A stretch of DNA of 64,000 nt from Bosea beijingensis. Its GTDB lineage: Bacteria; Pseudomonadota; Alphaproteobacteria; Rhizobiales; Beijerinckiaceae. This document shows, piece after piece, positions 27,628-35,664 of this stretch. The DNA lies in assembly GCF_030758975.1 (NCBI RefSeq), contig NZ_CP132359.1, positions 310,001-374,000 on the forward strand. The letters are read 5' to 3'. A program made the position numbers and the translations under genes. Below the pieces are notes generated by a model. It was not told the DNA's origin. It worked only from the letters and a program-made list of their open reading frames with translations, and did no database searches. Every line of letters starts with the position of its first letter. Within the stretch, counting starts at the first letter, position 1.

Positions 27628-28623
27628 ATGTATCGCAAGGACTTCATCAAGGGCCTGCTCGTTGCCGGCGTCGCCGCCACTGCCCTGACGCTCGGTGCCG
27701 GCTCGGCCTCGGCCCAGACCAAGTGGAACCTGCCTGCCGCCTATCCCAACGACAACCCGCATACGGAAAACCTCGTCCTCTTCGCCAAGGACGTCGAGGC
27801 TGCCACCGGCGGCAAGCTCTCCATCACGGTCCATGGCAACGCCTCGCTGTTCAAGGCGCCCGAGATCAAGCGCGCGGTGCAGACCGGCCAGGCCCAGATG
27901 GGCGAGGTCCTGATCTCGAACCACGAGAACGAGGACCCGATCTTCGGCATCGACGTCGTCCCCTTCCTGGCGACCTCCTTCGCGGACTCGCGCAAGCTCT
28001 ACACGGCCTCCAAGGCCGCGATCGAGAAGAAGCTCGATGCGCAGGGCATCAAGCTCCTCTTCATGGTCCCCTGGGCGCCGCAGGGCGTCTACGCTAAGAA
28101 GGACATCAACACGATCGAGGACATGAAGGGGCTGAAGTGGCGCGCCTATAATGTCGGCACCGCCCGCCTCGGCGAGCTGCTCGGCATGCAGTCCGTCACC
28201 ATCCAGGCGGCGGAACTGCCGCAGGCGCTGGCGACCGGCGTGGTCAATTCCTTCATGTCGTCGGGCGGCACCGGCTACGATTCCAAGGCCTGGGAATCGC
28301 TGACCCATTTCTACGACACGCAGGCCTGGATCCCGAAGGACGCCACCTTCGTCAACAAGGCCGCCTTCAACGCCCTCGACAAGGCGACGCAGGACGCCAT
28401 CCTCAAGGCCGCCGCGACGGCCGAGGAGCGCGGCTGGAAGATGTGGCAGGAGAAGGCCGGCTGGTACCTCGAGCAGCTCAAGGCCAAGGGCATGAAGGTC
28501 CAGGCGCCCTCGCCGGCGCTCGCAGCCGGGTTCAAGAAGGCCGGCGAGCAGCTCACCGCGGACTGGCTGAAGAAGGCCGGCGCCGAAGGCCAGGCCATCG
28601 TCGACGCCTACAAGAAGATGTGA
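27628..28623 (+). CDS. TRAP transporter substrate-binding protein (DctP)
   Basis: The 331-residue protein has a signal peptide (GLLVAGVAATALTLGAGSASA, cleavage before QTKWNLP) and is periplasmic. The body has the DctP fold features: NDNPHTENLVLFAKDVEAATGGKLSITVHG, KAPEIKRAVQTGQAQMGEVLIS, the hinge segment KGLKWRAYN with the Arg that usually holds a substrate carboxylate, and VVNSFMSSGGTGYDSKAWE. A GGAG site precedes the ATG. A carboxylate-bearing ligand is likely. The divergent oxoprolinase makes 5-oxoproline, a hydantoin or a related compound a candidate. Confidence 0.94.
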   Translation: MYRKDFIKGLLVAGVAATALTLGAGSASAQTKWNLPAAYPNDNPHTENLVLFAKDVEAATGGKLSITVHGNASLFKAPEIKRAVQTGQAQMGEVLISNHENEDPIFGIDVVPFLATSFADSRKLYTASKAAIEKKLDAQGIKLLFMVPWAPQGVYAKKDINTIEDMKGLKWRAYNVGTARLGELLGMQSVTIQAAELPQALATGVVNSFMSSGGTGYDSKAWESLTHFYDTQAWIPKDATFVNKAAFNALDKATQDAILKAAATAEERGWKMWQEKAGWYLEQLKAKGMKVQAPSPALAAGFKKAGEQLTADWLKKAGAEGQAIVDAYKKM

Positions 28624-28660
28624 CGCGGGGAACCGCGCCGCGTCTCCGCGCCCGATGACT

Positions 28661-28704
28661 GTCATCCCGGATCAACGCCGCTGAAGCGGCTCGTCCGGGA
28701 TGAC
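28661..28704. repeat. Palindromic intergenic repeat, GTCATCCCGGA type
   Basis: Outer arms GTCATCCCGGA (28661-28671) and TCCGGGATGAC (28694-28704) are a perfect 11-base inverted repeat, enclosing GCCGCT-GAA-GCGGC-like inner pairing. It follows the dctP stop and could act as a bidirectional transcript end or RNA stabiliser. It resembles the other palindromic elements in this window in design, but not in sequence. Confidence 0.75.
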
Positions 28705-28734
28705 GCAGCCTTTTCTCCAGGATAACAGAGCGCG

Positions 28735-29259
28735 ATGACCTCCCCGGCTCCCGACGACCTCGGCCCGATCGTCTCCTCCGGGCATCTCGCCTCGGGGGCT
28801 CTGCCGGCTCTTTCGGAATTCGAGTTCGCGCTGAGCATGACCGTGCATGCTTTCCAGCGCTGGATGATCCGCTGCATGGCGGCGGCCGGCATCGCCGATC
28901 TCTCGCCGCTCGACGTGCTCGTGCTGCACAACGTCAACCACCGCGGCAAGGCCAAGCGCCTTGCCGATATCTGCCTCGTCCTCAATATCGAGGACACGCA
29001 TCTGGTGAACTACTCGCTGAAGAAGCTCGAGCGGCTGAAGCTGCTCAAGGGCGGTCGCAAGGGCAAGGAGAAGACCGTCGAGGTCACGCCGGCCGGCGAG
29101 GAAGCCTGCCGTCGCTATGCCCAGATCCGCGAGCAGCTCCTGGTTAAGTCCATCCGCGCGACCGGCGCCGACCCGGCCCGGCTCTCCGAGATCGCCGCCG
29201 CCATGCGCTCGCTCTCCGGCCAGTACGACCAGGCGGCCCGGGCGGCAGCGAGCCTATAG
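28735..29259 (+). CDS. Winged-helix (MarR-like, COG5631-type) transcriptional regulator
   Basis: The 174-residue protein has an N-terminal dimer helix (LSEFEFALSMTVHAFQRWMIRCM), then a winged helix with LSPLDVLVLHNVNHRGKAKRLADICLVLNIEDTHLVNYSLKKLERLKLL and a basic wing GGRKGKEKTVEVTPAG. This layout matches a MarR-like group common in alphaproteobacteria. It is 111 bases after dctP on the same strand, separated by a palindromic repeat, and could regulate the TRAP/oxoprolinase genes. The ribosome site is weak, so the exact start is moderately sure. Confidence 0.82.
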   Translation: MTSPAPDDLGPIVSSGHLASGALPALSEFEFALSMTVHAFQRWMIRCMAAAGIADLSPLDVLVLHNVNHRGKAKRLADICLVLNIEDTHLVNYSLKKLERLKLLKGGRKGKEKTVEVTPAGEEACRRYAQIREQLLVKSIRATGADPARLSEIAAAMRSLSGQYDQAARAAASL

Positions 29260-29916
29260 GCGCTTCTCAGCGGCCTGCGCATCCGGCGTCGGCGGCACAG
29301 CGGGATCGGCCCGGACCGCCTCGGGTCGCCGGCGATAGCGACGCATGACATAGACCGCCGCCCCTTCGACGACGATCAGCCCGAGCGATACCCACAGCCC
29401 GATCTCGACCGGATCGCTCGACGTGTCCCTGAGTGCGAAGCCGACCACCAGGAAGGCGAAATTATAGATCGCGATCCCGATCGCCGCCGCGATCAGGAAG
29501 GTCGCGCCAGGGATGGCGAGCACGCCGGCGGGCAGCGCCAGGAATATCCGCGCGACCGGTATCGTCTGGCCGATCAGCGTGACCGCGAAGCTGTTCCGCC
29601 GATAGCTCCCGGCGAGGTAGTCGTAGGTCTCGAGGTTGAAGAAGACATAGCGCCCATAGCGCGCGACCACCGCCCGCACCCGCCTCTCGCCGAGCGCGCG
29701 GCCGATCGAATACCAGGCCGCGGTCGCCGTGAAGGACCCGGCCACCGTGACGGCGAGGAAAGCGCCGAGCTCCGCCTCCCCGGACGCCGCCGTCCCGAAC
29801 AGGATCAACATCAGATAGGACGGGACGATCGGAGCGAACTTCTCCAGCAGGGCCATGACGAACACGCCCGCGAACCCGTAAGCCAGCAGAATCGGCAGGA
29901 TGTCGGACGGATCCAT
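29254..29916 (-). CDS. DedA/VTT-domain membrane protein
   Basis: The 220-residue inner-membrane protein shows the DedA layout: an N-terminal re-entrant helix region (GFAGVFVMALLEKFAPIVPS), GSFTATAAWYSIGRALGERRVR, and the conserved arginine region SFAVTLIGQTIPVARIFLALPAG. DedA proteins act in phospholipid (undecaprenyl phosphate or phosphatidylethanolamine) translocation and membrane homeostasis. The C-terminal 30 residues are proline-rich and polar. The 3' end overlaps the convergent regulator gene by six bases. Confidence 0.88.
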   Translation of the reverse strand: MDPSDILPILLAYGFAGVFVMALLEKFAPIVPSYLMLILFGTAASGEAELGAFLAVTVAGSFTATAAWYSIGRALGERRVRAVVARYGRYVFFNLETYDYLAGSYRRNSFAVTLIGQTIPVARIFLALPAGVLAIPGATFLIAAAIGIAIYNFAFLVVGFALRDTSSDPVEIGLWVSLGLIVVEGAAVYVMRRYRRRPEAVRADPAVPPTPDAQAAEKRL

Positions 29917-29934
29917 CGTAAAAGCCCGCAGGCG

Positions 29935-30366
29935 CTACCGCCGCGAGCCGAACAGCCGCCGCACGGCCGACATCAGCATCGGCAGCACGGCGAGCGCGAC
30001 CATGCCGAGCACCCAGATGACGACGATCGCCGGCTTGACGACCAGCTTCAGCAGGGCAATCGCCTGCCCGGCGAGTCCGCCCATGTCGAGCGTCTTCAGC
30101 GCATCGCCCGCAGCCTTTCCGCCATAGCTCTCGACCGCGCCGCGCCCGCTATCGACCAGTGCCGGCGCACTGGTCGATAGCCAGGCCAGGACGGGGTCGG
30201 CGAGCGAATAGGCGAACCAGGCGAACAGCGACCAGGCCGCCATCGCCAGAAGGGCGAGGACCCAGAACAATCCAGACACCCGGCGCAACGCGCCGCCGCC
30301 CGACGAAGCGGCGGCGTTCCAGCCAACCGCCGAATCCTGGCGCCGCTGCTGAGGAGGACGGCTCAT
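29935..30366 (-). CDS. Two-helix membrane hypothetical protein (143 aa)
   Basis: The N-terminal 30 residues are polar and glutamine/serine-rich, followed by a membrane helix at about 33-56 (LFWVLALLAMAAWSLFAWF), a 50-residue loop (ALVDSGRGAVESYGGKAAGDALKTL) and a second helix at about 110-131. A GGAGC site lies before the ATG. The next gene on this strand, the DedA-type protein, starts 18 bases downstream, so both belong to one unit and may act together at the membrane. I do not recognise the family. Confidence 0.72.
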   Translation of the reverse strand: MSRPPQQRRQDSAVGWNAAASSGGGALRRVSGLFWVLALLAMAAWSLFAWFAYSLADPVLAWLSTSAPALVDSGRGAVESYGGKAAGDALKTLDMGGLAGQAIALLKLVVKPAIVVIWVLGMVALAVLPMLMSAVRRLFGSRR

Positions 30367-30539
30367 ACTGATGCTCCTTCATCCTGCGCGCGGGCCGAAG
30401 CGGCACCGCAAACCGAAAAGATAGGAGCTCTAGCCACTGGAGGTTCAAGAGGGCCGCCTGCGGCTTTATGCTGCAGTGCAAGATTGCGCGACGGGCGGCG
30501 CTGCGTCAGAGCGTGGGCTCGATTCCCCGCGTGTCTGCC

Positions 30540-31451
30540 ATGGCCTACCGAAACGCTTCACTTTCCGGCATCCTGATGATGCTGATCGGCATCCTGCTGT
30601 TTTCGCTCAACGACGTGATGGGCAAATGGCTGGTCGCGACCTACACGGTCGGCCAGCTCCTGCTGGTGCGCAGCCTGGCCGCGCTCGTCGTCATCCTGCC
30701 CTTCGTCTTGAAGCAGGGCCTGCAGCGGACCTTGCGGCCGGAGCGCCCCGGCCTGCAGGCGCTGCGCGTGCTGTTCAGCTCGGGCGAGGTCGCGCTGTTC
30801 TATCTGGCCGTGACCTATCTGCCGCTCGCCGATGCGATGACGATCTGGCTGGCGGCGCCGGTCTGGGTGGTGATCCTCGCCGCATTGCTGCTGGGCGAGC
30901 GCATCGACGGCCGGCGCTGGCTTGCCATCGCGCTGGGCTTCGCCGGCGTCGCGGTCTCGCTCAATCCAACCGATGCCAGCCTGTCGATGCCGGCCCTTAT
31001 CGCCGCCGCCGGCAGCTTCCTCTTCGCCGCGATGATGATCGCCGGCCGCCAGTTGCGCGGCACGCCGGACGTCACGCTGGTCGCCTGGCAGACGCTCGGC
31101 GCGCTCCTGATGGGGCTCGTGCTCCTGCCCTTGGGCTGGGTCACGCCGAGCCTGAAGGACACCGCCCTGCTCGGCCTGCTCGGCATCGTCGCGATGGGCG
31201 CGCATATCTGCGTCACTCGCTCGCTCAAGCTGGCGGAAGCCTCGGTCGTCGTGCCCTATCAGTACACCCTGATCGTCTGGGCGCTGGTCTTCGGCTGGTT
31301 CGTCTTCGGCGACTGGCCGACGCCGGCCATGCTCTGCGGCGCGGCCCTGATCGTGGCGGCCGGCCTCGTCCTGCTCGTCCTGGAGCGACGAGCCACTGTC
31401 GCGAACTACAAACCCGTCGTGAAAGCAGCTACGATCCGCCAGCAGAGTTGA
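30540..31451 (+). CDS. DMT family (EamA) transporter
   Basis: The 303-residue protein has ten hydrophobic helices in two EamA repeats: the first from LSGILMMLIGILLFSLNDVMGKWL, the second from LIAAAGSFLFAAMMIAGRQL. LPLADAMTIWLAAPVWVVILAALLLGERI is the typical end of repeat one, and EASVVVPYQYTLIVWALVFGWFVFGDWPT that of repeat two. It probably exports a metabolite. I use the ATG at 30540 because the protein there begins with a normal short polar lead. A longer frame from 30468 adds a basic leader without membrane character. Confidence 0.88.
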   Translation: MAYRNASLSGILMMLIGILLFSLNDVMGKWLVATYTVGQLLLVRSLAALVVILPFVLKQGLQRTLRPERPGLQALRVLFSSGEVALFYLAVTYLPLADAMTIWLAAPVWVVILAALLLGERIDGRRWLAIALGFAGVAVSLNPTDASLSMPALIAAAGSFLFAAMMIAGRQLRGTPDVTLVAWQTLGALLMGLVLLPLGWVTPSLKDTALLGLLGIVAMGAHICVTRSLKLAEASVVVPYQYTLIVWALVFGWFVFGDWPTPAMLCGAALIVAAGLVLLVLERRATVANYKPVVKAATIRQQS

Positions 31452-31494
31452 GACGCGAGAGGGTACGCCGACGGGCCGGAAGCCATCCGATGGC

Positions 31495-31995
31495 TTGATC
31501 ATCACCGTCGGCCTCGCCGCCGCCGGCATAGGCCTTTATGTGGTCCTGGCCGGCTGGCCAGCCCAACCCCTGCCCCGCGAAAAACTGGCGATCGCCGAGC
31601 ATGTCGGCCCGATCTCGGTCGAGATGCCCATCATCAGCGACGGCATCGGCCGCAACCGCGGCGGCTATCGCACGCAGCGCCTTGCCCTTGTCGCATCCGG
31701 CCGGATGCTGCGGACCTACTCCCCGCCGCGCAACCTCTGGGTCAACGACCTCGACACGATCCGCTGGGGTCAGCCGCTACGCTTCCTCGTCGATCCCGAT
31801 GCCGGGCTTGTCTATGAGGCGACGAGCGCAGGCCGAAGCCTGCTCTCCTATGACGAGAGCGTCGCGAAGCTCCAGGAGTCGGCGCGCAACCGCATCCTGA
31901 TCGGCCTCGGTGTCCTCGCCTTCGCCGCCTGGCAGTTCGGCACGCTGCTGCACCGCCGCCGGCAGGAGAGACGCGAGGCGCGCACGCCTCAGTAA
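31495..31995 (+). CDS. Two-helix membrane hypothetical protein, TTG start
   Basis: No ATG or GTG lies near the beginning, and a TTG at 31495 is the best start for this 166-residue protein. It has an N-terminal helix (IITVGLAAAGIGLYVVLAGW), an extracytoplasmic domain of about 110 residues with strands (TQRLALVASGRMLRTYSPP, RFLVDPDAGLVYEATSAG), and a C-terminal helix (ILIGLGVLAFAAWQFGTLL) with a basic tail. The layout recalls DUF3592-type proteins, but the match is not secure. It converges on the flavoprotein gene with a seven-base overlap. Confidence 0.62.
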   Translation: MIITVGLAAAGIGLYVVLAGWPAQPLPREKLAIAEHVGPISVEMPIISDGIGRNRGGYRTQRLALVASGRMLRTYSPPRNLWVNDLDTIRWGQPLRFLVDPDAGLVYEATSAGRSLLSYDESVAKLQESARNRILIGLGVLAFAAWQFGTLLHRRRQERREARTPQ

Positions 31996-32624
31996 AGGCG
32001 CGTGCGATAGGCTTCCTCGAGATTGCGATCGGCCTCGTCGCCGTCGACCGCCTTGGTCTGGTCGGCGATGATGCGGCCGAGCGTCGGGAAGGAGTTGCGC
32101 GGCACCTGCGAGGCCGGGTCCCACAGCTTCGAGCGGATCAGCGCCTTGCCGCAATGGAAATAGGCTTCCTCGACCGTGACGATCAGCCCGGTCACCGGCA
32201 CGCGCTCCTGCATGATGGAGGGCGCCAGCAGAGCGGGATCGCGCGTCGCATGCGCCTTGCCGTTGACGCGCAAGGTCTCCGGAATGCCCGGCACCATGAA
32301 GACGAGCCCGACGCCCGGCGACGAGACGATATTGCGGAAGGAATCGATCAGGTTGTTGCCCCGCCGGTCGGGGATCAGCAGGGTCGTGTCGTCGAGCACG
32401 CGCACGAAGCCGGGCCCGTCGCCGCGCGGGCTGGCATCGGCATTGCCCTCGGCATCGCAGCTCGCGAGCACGAGGAAAGGCGACAGCGCGATGAAGTCCC
32501 GGCAGAAATGGTCCAGCCGGCGGAGCACCTTGCTGGCTGCCAGCGGCGAGACCGGGCCGATATGGCCGCGCAAGGCATCCGCATCCGCAATGCGTGCCGT
32601 GGGGTCGTCGAAGCAATCCGTCAT
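31989..32624 (-). CDS. PPOX-class FMN-dependent flavoprotein
   Basis: The 211-residue protein shows the split-barrel flavin-binding fold: DFIALSPFLVLASCDAEGNADASPRGDGPGFVRVLDDTTLLIPDRRGNNLIDSFRNIVSSPGVGLVFMVPG, the typical run of the pyridoxamine-phosphate-oxidase-like MSMEG_1061 group. ETLRVNGKA and a C-terminal SKLWDP segment complete it. Members bind FMN or F420 and reduce or sense small molecules; the substrate is unknown. No signal peptide. It is a single-gene unit on the minus strand. Confidence 0.88.
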   Translation of the reverse strand: MTDCFDDPTARIADADALRGHIGPVSPLAASKVLRRLDHFCRDFIALSPFLVLASCDAEGNADASPRGDGPGFVRVLDDTTLLIPDRRGNNLIDSFRNIVSSPGVGLVFMVPGIPETLRVNGKAHATRDPALLAPSIMQERVPVTGLIVTVEEAYFHCGKALIRSKLWDPASQVPRNSFPTLGRIIADQTKAVDGDEADRNLEEAYRTRLY

Positions 32625-32805
32625 CTTGTTTCCCCTGTTTCTCCGGCCAATCTGTCCGATCGCAGCTCACCGCGCCAGCGCCGACGACTTCTGCCGGACA
32701 GCCTTTCTCCGCATGGCGTCGCCCGCTTCGCATGCGCCTTGACCCATGACCGGCACATCGCCATCGTGCGCCCCATCTTTGCCCTCTTGTACGAGGCCTG
32801 ATTCG

Positions 32806-33264
32806 ATGCGCCGCGCCCTGCTGCGAACCGCCCTTGTTTCCATCGCCTGCCTCGCAGGCTTCGCGGCCAACGCCGCGAACGGCCGTTTCGTTCACCCGCT
32901 GGACCGGGCGGAGAACCGTACCTTCGCGATGTATGGCAATCTGCCCGGCTGCGACGACCCGGCTGTCCTGGGCGAGGTCAGCAGCCGCTTCAATTCCCGC
33001 GAGAACACCTATTGGGGGCCGCTTCAAGCTCTGTCCTACGACCGCATCGGGCAGATCGGCTACCGTAGCTGGGGCGCCGACTTCATCCCGCGCCGCTTCT
33101 GCAGTGGCCGCGTGCTGCTGAACGACGGCAAGTTCCGCCGCGTCGACTACTCCGTGCGCGAGAATCTTGGCCTCTTCGGCCTGACCTGGAACGTCAACTG
33201 GTGCGTGAGCGGCCTCGACAGGCTGCGCACCCATGCGCCCGATTGCAAGATGGCGCGCCCCTGA
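32806..33264 (+). CDS. Secreted four-cysteine hypothetical protein next to RNase T2
   Basis: The 152-residue protein begins MRRALLRTALVSIACLAGFAANA, a signal peptide cut before ANGRFVHP. The mature part (about 128 residues) has four cysteines (GCDDP, FCSGR, WCVSG, DCKMA), which suggests two disulfides in the periplasm. It contains aromatic-rich segments (SRENTYWGPLQALSYDRIGQIGYRSWGADFIPRRF). GAGG lies before the ATG. Only 14 bases separate it from the RNase T2 start, so the two exported proteins are co-made. I do not know the family; a nuclease partner or inhibitor is conceivable. Confidence 0.75.
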   Translation: MRRALLRTALVSIACLAGFAANAANGRFVHPLDRAENRTFAMYGNLPGCDDPAVLGEVSSRFNSRENTYWGPLQALSYDRIGQIGYRSWGADFIPRRFCSGRVLLNDGKFRRVDYSVRENLGLFGLTWNVNWCVSGLDRLRTHAPDCKMARP

Positions 33265-33278
33265 TCGCAGGTCGTCCG

Positions 33279-33944
33279 ATGATGAAATCGCTGGCGATTG
33301 CAGCTCTGGCGCTGTTCGGCTTCGCCGGGGCCGGCCATGCCCAAGGCTTCGGCCAGCGCGGCGGCGCGCCGGGTGATTTCGATTTCTACGTGCTTGCCCT
33401 GTCATGGTCGCCAGGCTTCTGCGAGCTCGACGGCGACCGTTCGCGCAATCGCGAGCAATGCGGCGAAGGAGCCGGCCTGCGCTTCGTTGTACACGGTCTC
33501 TGGCCGCAGAACGAGCGCGGCTATCCCAGCGAATGCGGACCAGCCGGGCGCTCGCCGTCGCGGATCGCGATGGAGCAGGCCGAGGGCCTGTTCCCGAGCG
33601 AGGGCCTCGCCCGCTATCAGTGGCGCAAGCACGGTACCTGCACCGGCTCCAGCCCGAGCGACTATTTCCGCGATGTCCGCCGCGCCCGCGAGAAGGTCGC
33701 GATTCCGCCGACGCTCGCCAAGGTGGATCGCGACCAGACCTGGACGGCGCTCGATCTCGAACGCGCCTTCGCCGCCGCCAATCCCGGCCTGCGCCCGGAC
33801 ATGATGTCGGTCGCCTGCAAGCGTGGTGTGCTGCAGGAGGTCAAGATCTGCTTCTCGAAAGATCTTCGCGACTTCCGCTCCTGCCAGCAGGTCGACCGCT
33901 CCGGCTGCCGCGCTCGCGAGTTCACGGTCATCGCGCCGCGCTGA
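33279..33944 (+). CDS. Ribonuclease T2 family protein, exported
   Basis: The 221-residue protein has a signal peptide (MKSLAIAALALFGFAGAGHA) and both active-site motifs of the RNase T2 family: FVVHGLWPQ (CAS I, with the first catalytic histidine) and WRKHGTC (CAS II, with the second histidine and flanking lysine). Cysteines at FCEL, QCGE, GTC, ACKR, ICFS, SCQQ and GCRA could form the usual disulfides. It would cut RNA non-specifically through a 2',3'-cyclic intermediate in the periplasm. Two ATGs lie side by side at 33279 and 33282. Confidence 0.93.
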   Translation: MMKSLAIAALALFGFAGAGHAQGFGQRGGAPGDFDFYVLALSWSPGFCELDGDRSRNREQCGEGAGLRFVVHGLWPQNERGYPSECGPAGRSPSRIAMEQAEGLFPSEGLARYQWRKHGTCTGSSPSDYFRDVRRAREKVAIPPTLAKVDRDQTWTALDLERAFAAANPGLRPDMMSVACKRGVLQEVKICFSKDLRDFRSCQQVDRSGCRAREFTVIAPR

Positions 33945-34007
33945 AAGCGCAATAAGGCAGGACTTTGCCGCTTCCGGTCGCGAGCGGCTTCCTCTACCAA
34001 CGGCGGC

Positions 34008-34859
34008 ATGAACTATCGCCATGGCTTCCACGCCGGAAACTTCGCCGATGTGCTGAAGCATGTCGTCCTGACGCGCATCCTGCTGCACCTCAATGCCAAG
34101 CCGGCGCCCTACCGCATCATCGACACGCATGCCGGCAGCGGCCGCTACGATCTCGATTCGGAAGAGGCGCTGAGGACGCATGAGTGGAAGGACGGCATCG
34201 CGCGGATCGACCGCTCGCCCCTGTCCCCCGCGGTCGAAGCCCTGCTCGTTCCCTATCGTGCCGCGCTCCAAGGAGCCCGCGCGCTCCATGGTGCGGGCGC
34301 CTATCCCGGCTCTCCCTGGCTCTGCCGCCATGCCATGCGACCCGACGACCGGTTGGTCGCAGCCGAACTCCATCCGCAGACCTACAAGAAGCTGACCGAA
34401 GCGATCGGCCGCGACAAGCGCTGCATACCGCTCGCGATCGACGGGTGGACGGCGCTTCGGGCCAATGTCCCGCCGAAGGAACGCCGCGGCCTCGTGCTGA
34501 TCGATCCGCCCTTCGAGGAAAAGGACGAGTTCGCTACCCTCGCCGACCAGTTCATCGCGGCCCATCGCAAGTGGCCGACCGGCATCTACGCGCTCTGGTA
34601 TCCGATCAAGGGCAGCCACGGCATCGAATCGCTGATGGATTCGGTGCTCGACGCGGGAATCGGCCGGCTCCTGCGCCTCGAAATGGATGTCGATCGCCCC
34701 GAAGCAGCGGGCGGCCTCAGCGCCACCGGGCTCCTGATCGTCAACCCGCCCTGGCGACTGGCCGAGGAGGCGGAAACGCTGCTGCCGGCCCTGACCGAAC
34801 GGCTCGCCCAAGGGCCGCGCCCGCGCTATCACTGCGAGGCGATCCGCCCCGACGGCTGA
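34008..34859 (+). CDS. rlmJ: 23S rRNA (adenine(2030)-N6)-methyltransferase
   Basis: The 283-residue protein starts MNYRHGFHAGNFADVLKHVVL, the diagnostic RlmJ N-terminus, and has IIDTHAGSGRYDL as the SAM motif I, RPDDRLVAAELHPQTY for motif II and the catalytic DPPFE (motif IV). RlmJ methylates N6 of A2030 in domain V of 23S rRNA. Length and motifs are normal. It is followed 36 bases later by a GST gene; the ribosome site is weak. Confidence 0.95.
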   Translation: MNYRHGFHAGNFADVLKHVVLTRILLHLNAKPAPYRIIDTHAGSGRYDLDSEEALRTHEWKDGIARIDRSPLSPAVEALLVPYRAALQGARALHGAGAYPGSPWLCRHAMRPDDRLVAAELHPQTYKKLTEAIGRDKRCIPLAIDGWTALRANVPPKERRGLVLIDPPFEEKDEFATLADQFIAAHRKWPTGIYALWYPIKGSHGIESLMDSVLDAGIGRLLRLEMDVDRPEAAGGLSATGLLIVNPPWRLAEEAETLLPALTERLAQGPRPRYHCEAIRPDG

Positions 34860-34895
34860 TCGACCACATCCCCGTCCGCATCAAGGATTCCGCCG

Positions 34896-35498
34896 ATGCT
34901 CGTCCTGCGCTCCTCCCCCGCCTCTCCGTTCGGCCGCAAGGTCAAGATGTCGGCCATCGAACTCGGGCTGATGGAGCGGATCGACATCGTTCCGGCCGAC
35001 ACGAACGACCCGGCCGAGGCGCTGCGCCAGCAAAATCCGCTCGGCAAGATCCCGACCCTGGTGCTGGAGGATGGCACGACGCTGTTCGATTCGCGCGTCA
35101 TCGTCGACTATCTCGACCATCTCAGCGGCGGGAAGCTGATCCCGGCCGGCGAAGCCCGCTTCGCACAGCTCCGACTTCAGGCGCTGGCCGACGGCATCTG
35201 CGATGCCGCTTTGCTCAAGGTCTATGAGGGACGCTTCCGCCCCGAGGAAGGCCGCAACGCCAACTGGGTCGCGCATCAGGACGGCAAGGTTGCGCGTGGC
35301 CTGCAAGCACTCGAAGTCCTACCACCCACCTTCGCGGATCGCCCCCGCATCGGCGAGATCGCGGTTGCCTGCGCGCTGGGCTATCTCGACCTGCGCTTCG
35401 AAGGAACCTGGCGCGCGACCCATCCGAAGCTCGTCGCCTGGCTCGATGATTTCGCAGCCCGCGTCCCCGCCTTCGAGGCGACCCGCTTCAAGGGCTGA
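34896..35498 (+). CDS. Glutathione S-transferase family protein
   Basis: The 200-residue protein has a thioredoxin-like N-terminal domain with LRSSPASPFGRKVKM (the SxFxRKV-type active-site region) and the cis-proline/glutathione site NPLGKIPTLVLEDGTTLFDSRVIVDYLD. An all-helical C-terminal domain ends in FAARVPAFEATRF. It would conjugate or reduce electrophiles using glutathione in the cytoplasm. AAGGA lies before the start. The gene ends 45 bases before a strong terminator. Confidence 0.92.
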   Translation: MLVLRSSPASPFGRKVKMSAIELGLMERIDIVPADTNDPAEALRQQNPLGKIPTLVLEDGTTLFDSRVIVDYLDHLSGGKLIPAGEARFAQLRLQALADGICDAALLKVYEGRFRPEEGRNANWVAHQDGKVARGLQALEVLPPTFADRPRIGEIAVACALGYLDLRFEGTWRATHPKLVAWLDDFAARVPAFEATRFKG

Positions 35499-35542
35499 TC
35501 GACGTAGCGCCGGTCGCGCTGCGAACAATCGACATCATCCCG

Positions 35543-35571
35543 AAGCCGGCGGCCTTGGCCGCCGGCTTTTT
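35543..35571 (+). terminator. Rho-independent terminator after the GST gene
   Basis: An 11-base-pair perfect stem (AAGCCGGCGGC against GCCGCCGGCTT) with a CTTG loop leads into a T run. Confidence 0.93.
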
Positions 35572-35607
35572 CATGCCCGCTCCCGTGAAGACGCCGGCAT
35601 GCGGGCA

Positions 35608-35640
35608 ATAAAAAAACCCGGTGGCCGAGGCCACCGGGTC
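35608..35640 (-). terminator. Rho-independent terminator of the porin gene
   Basis: Read on the minus strand, a ten-base-pair stem (ACCCGGTGGC with its complement, CTCG loop) is followed by seven Ts. It lies 25 bases after the porin stop, and converges with the GST terminator 37 bases away. Confidence 0.93.
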
Positions 35641-35664
35641 CGTTCTGTCTCCGGGAGGAGAGGA

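Noticed and set aside
28661..28704. CRISPR or terminator call for the palindromic repeats
   Set aside because: The repeats are single or paired, not evenly spaced arrays, and have no proper T tract, so neither a CRISPR array nor a simple intrinsic terminator fits.
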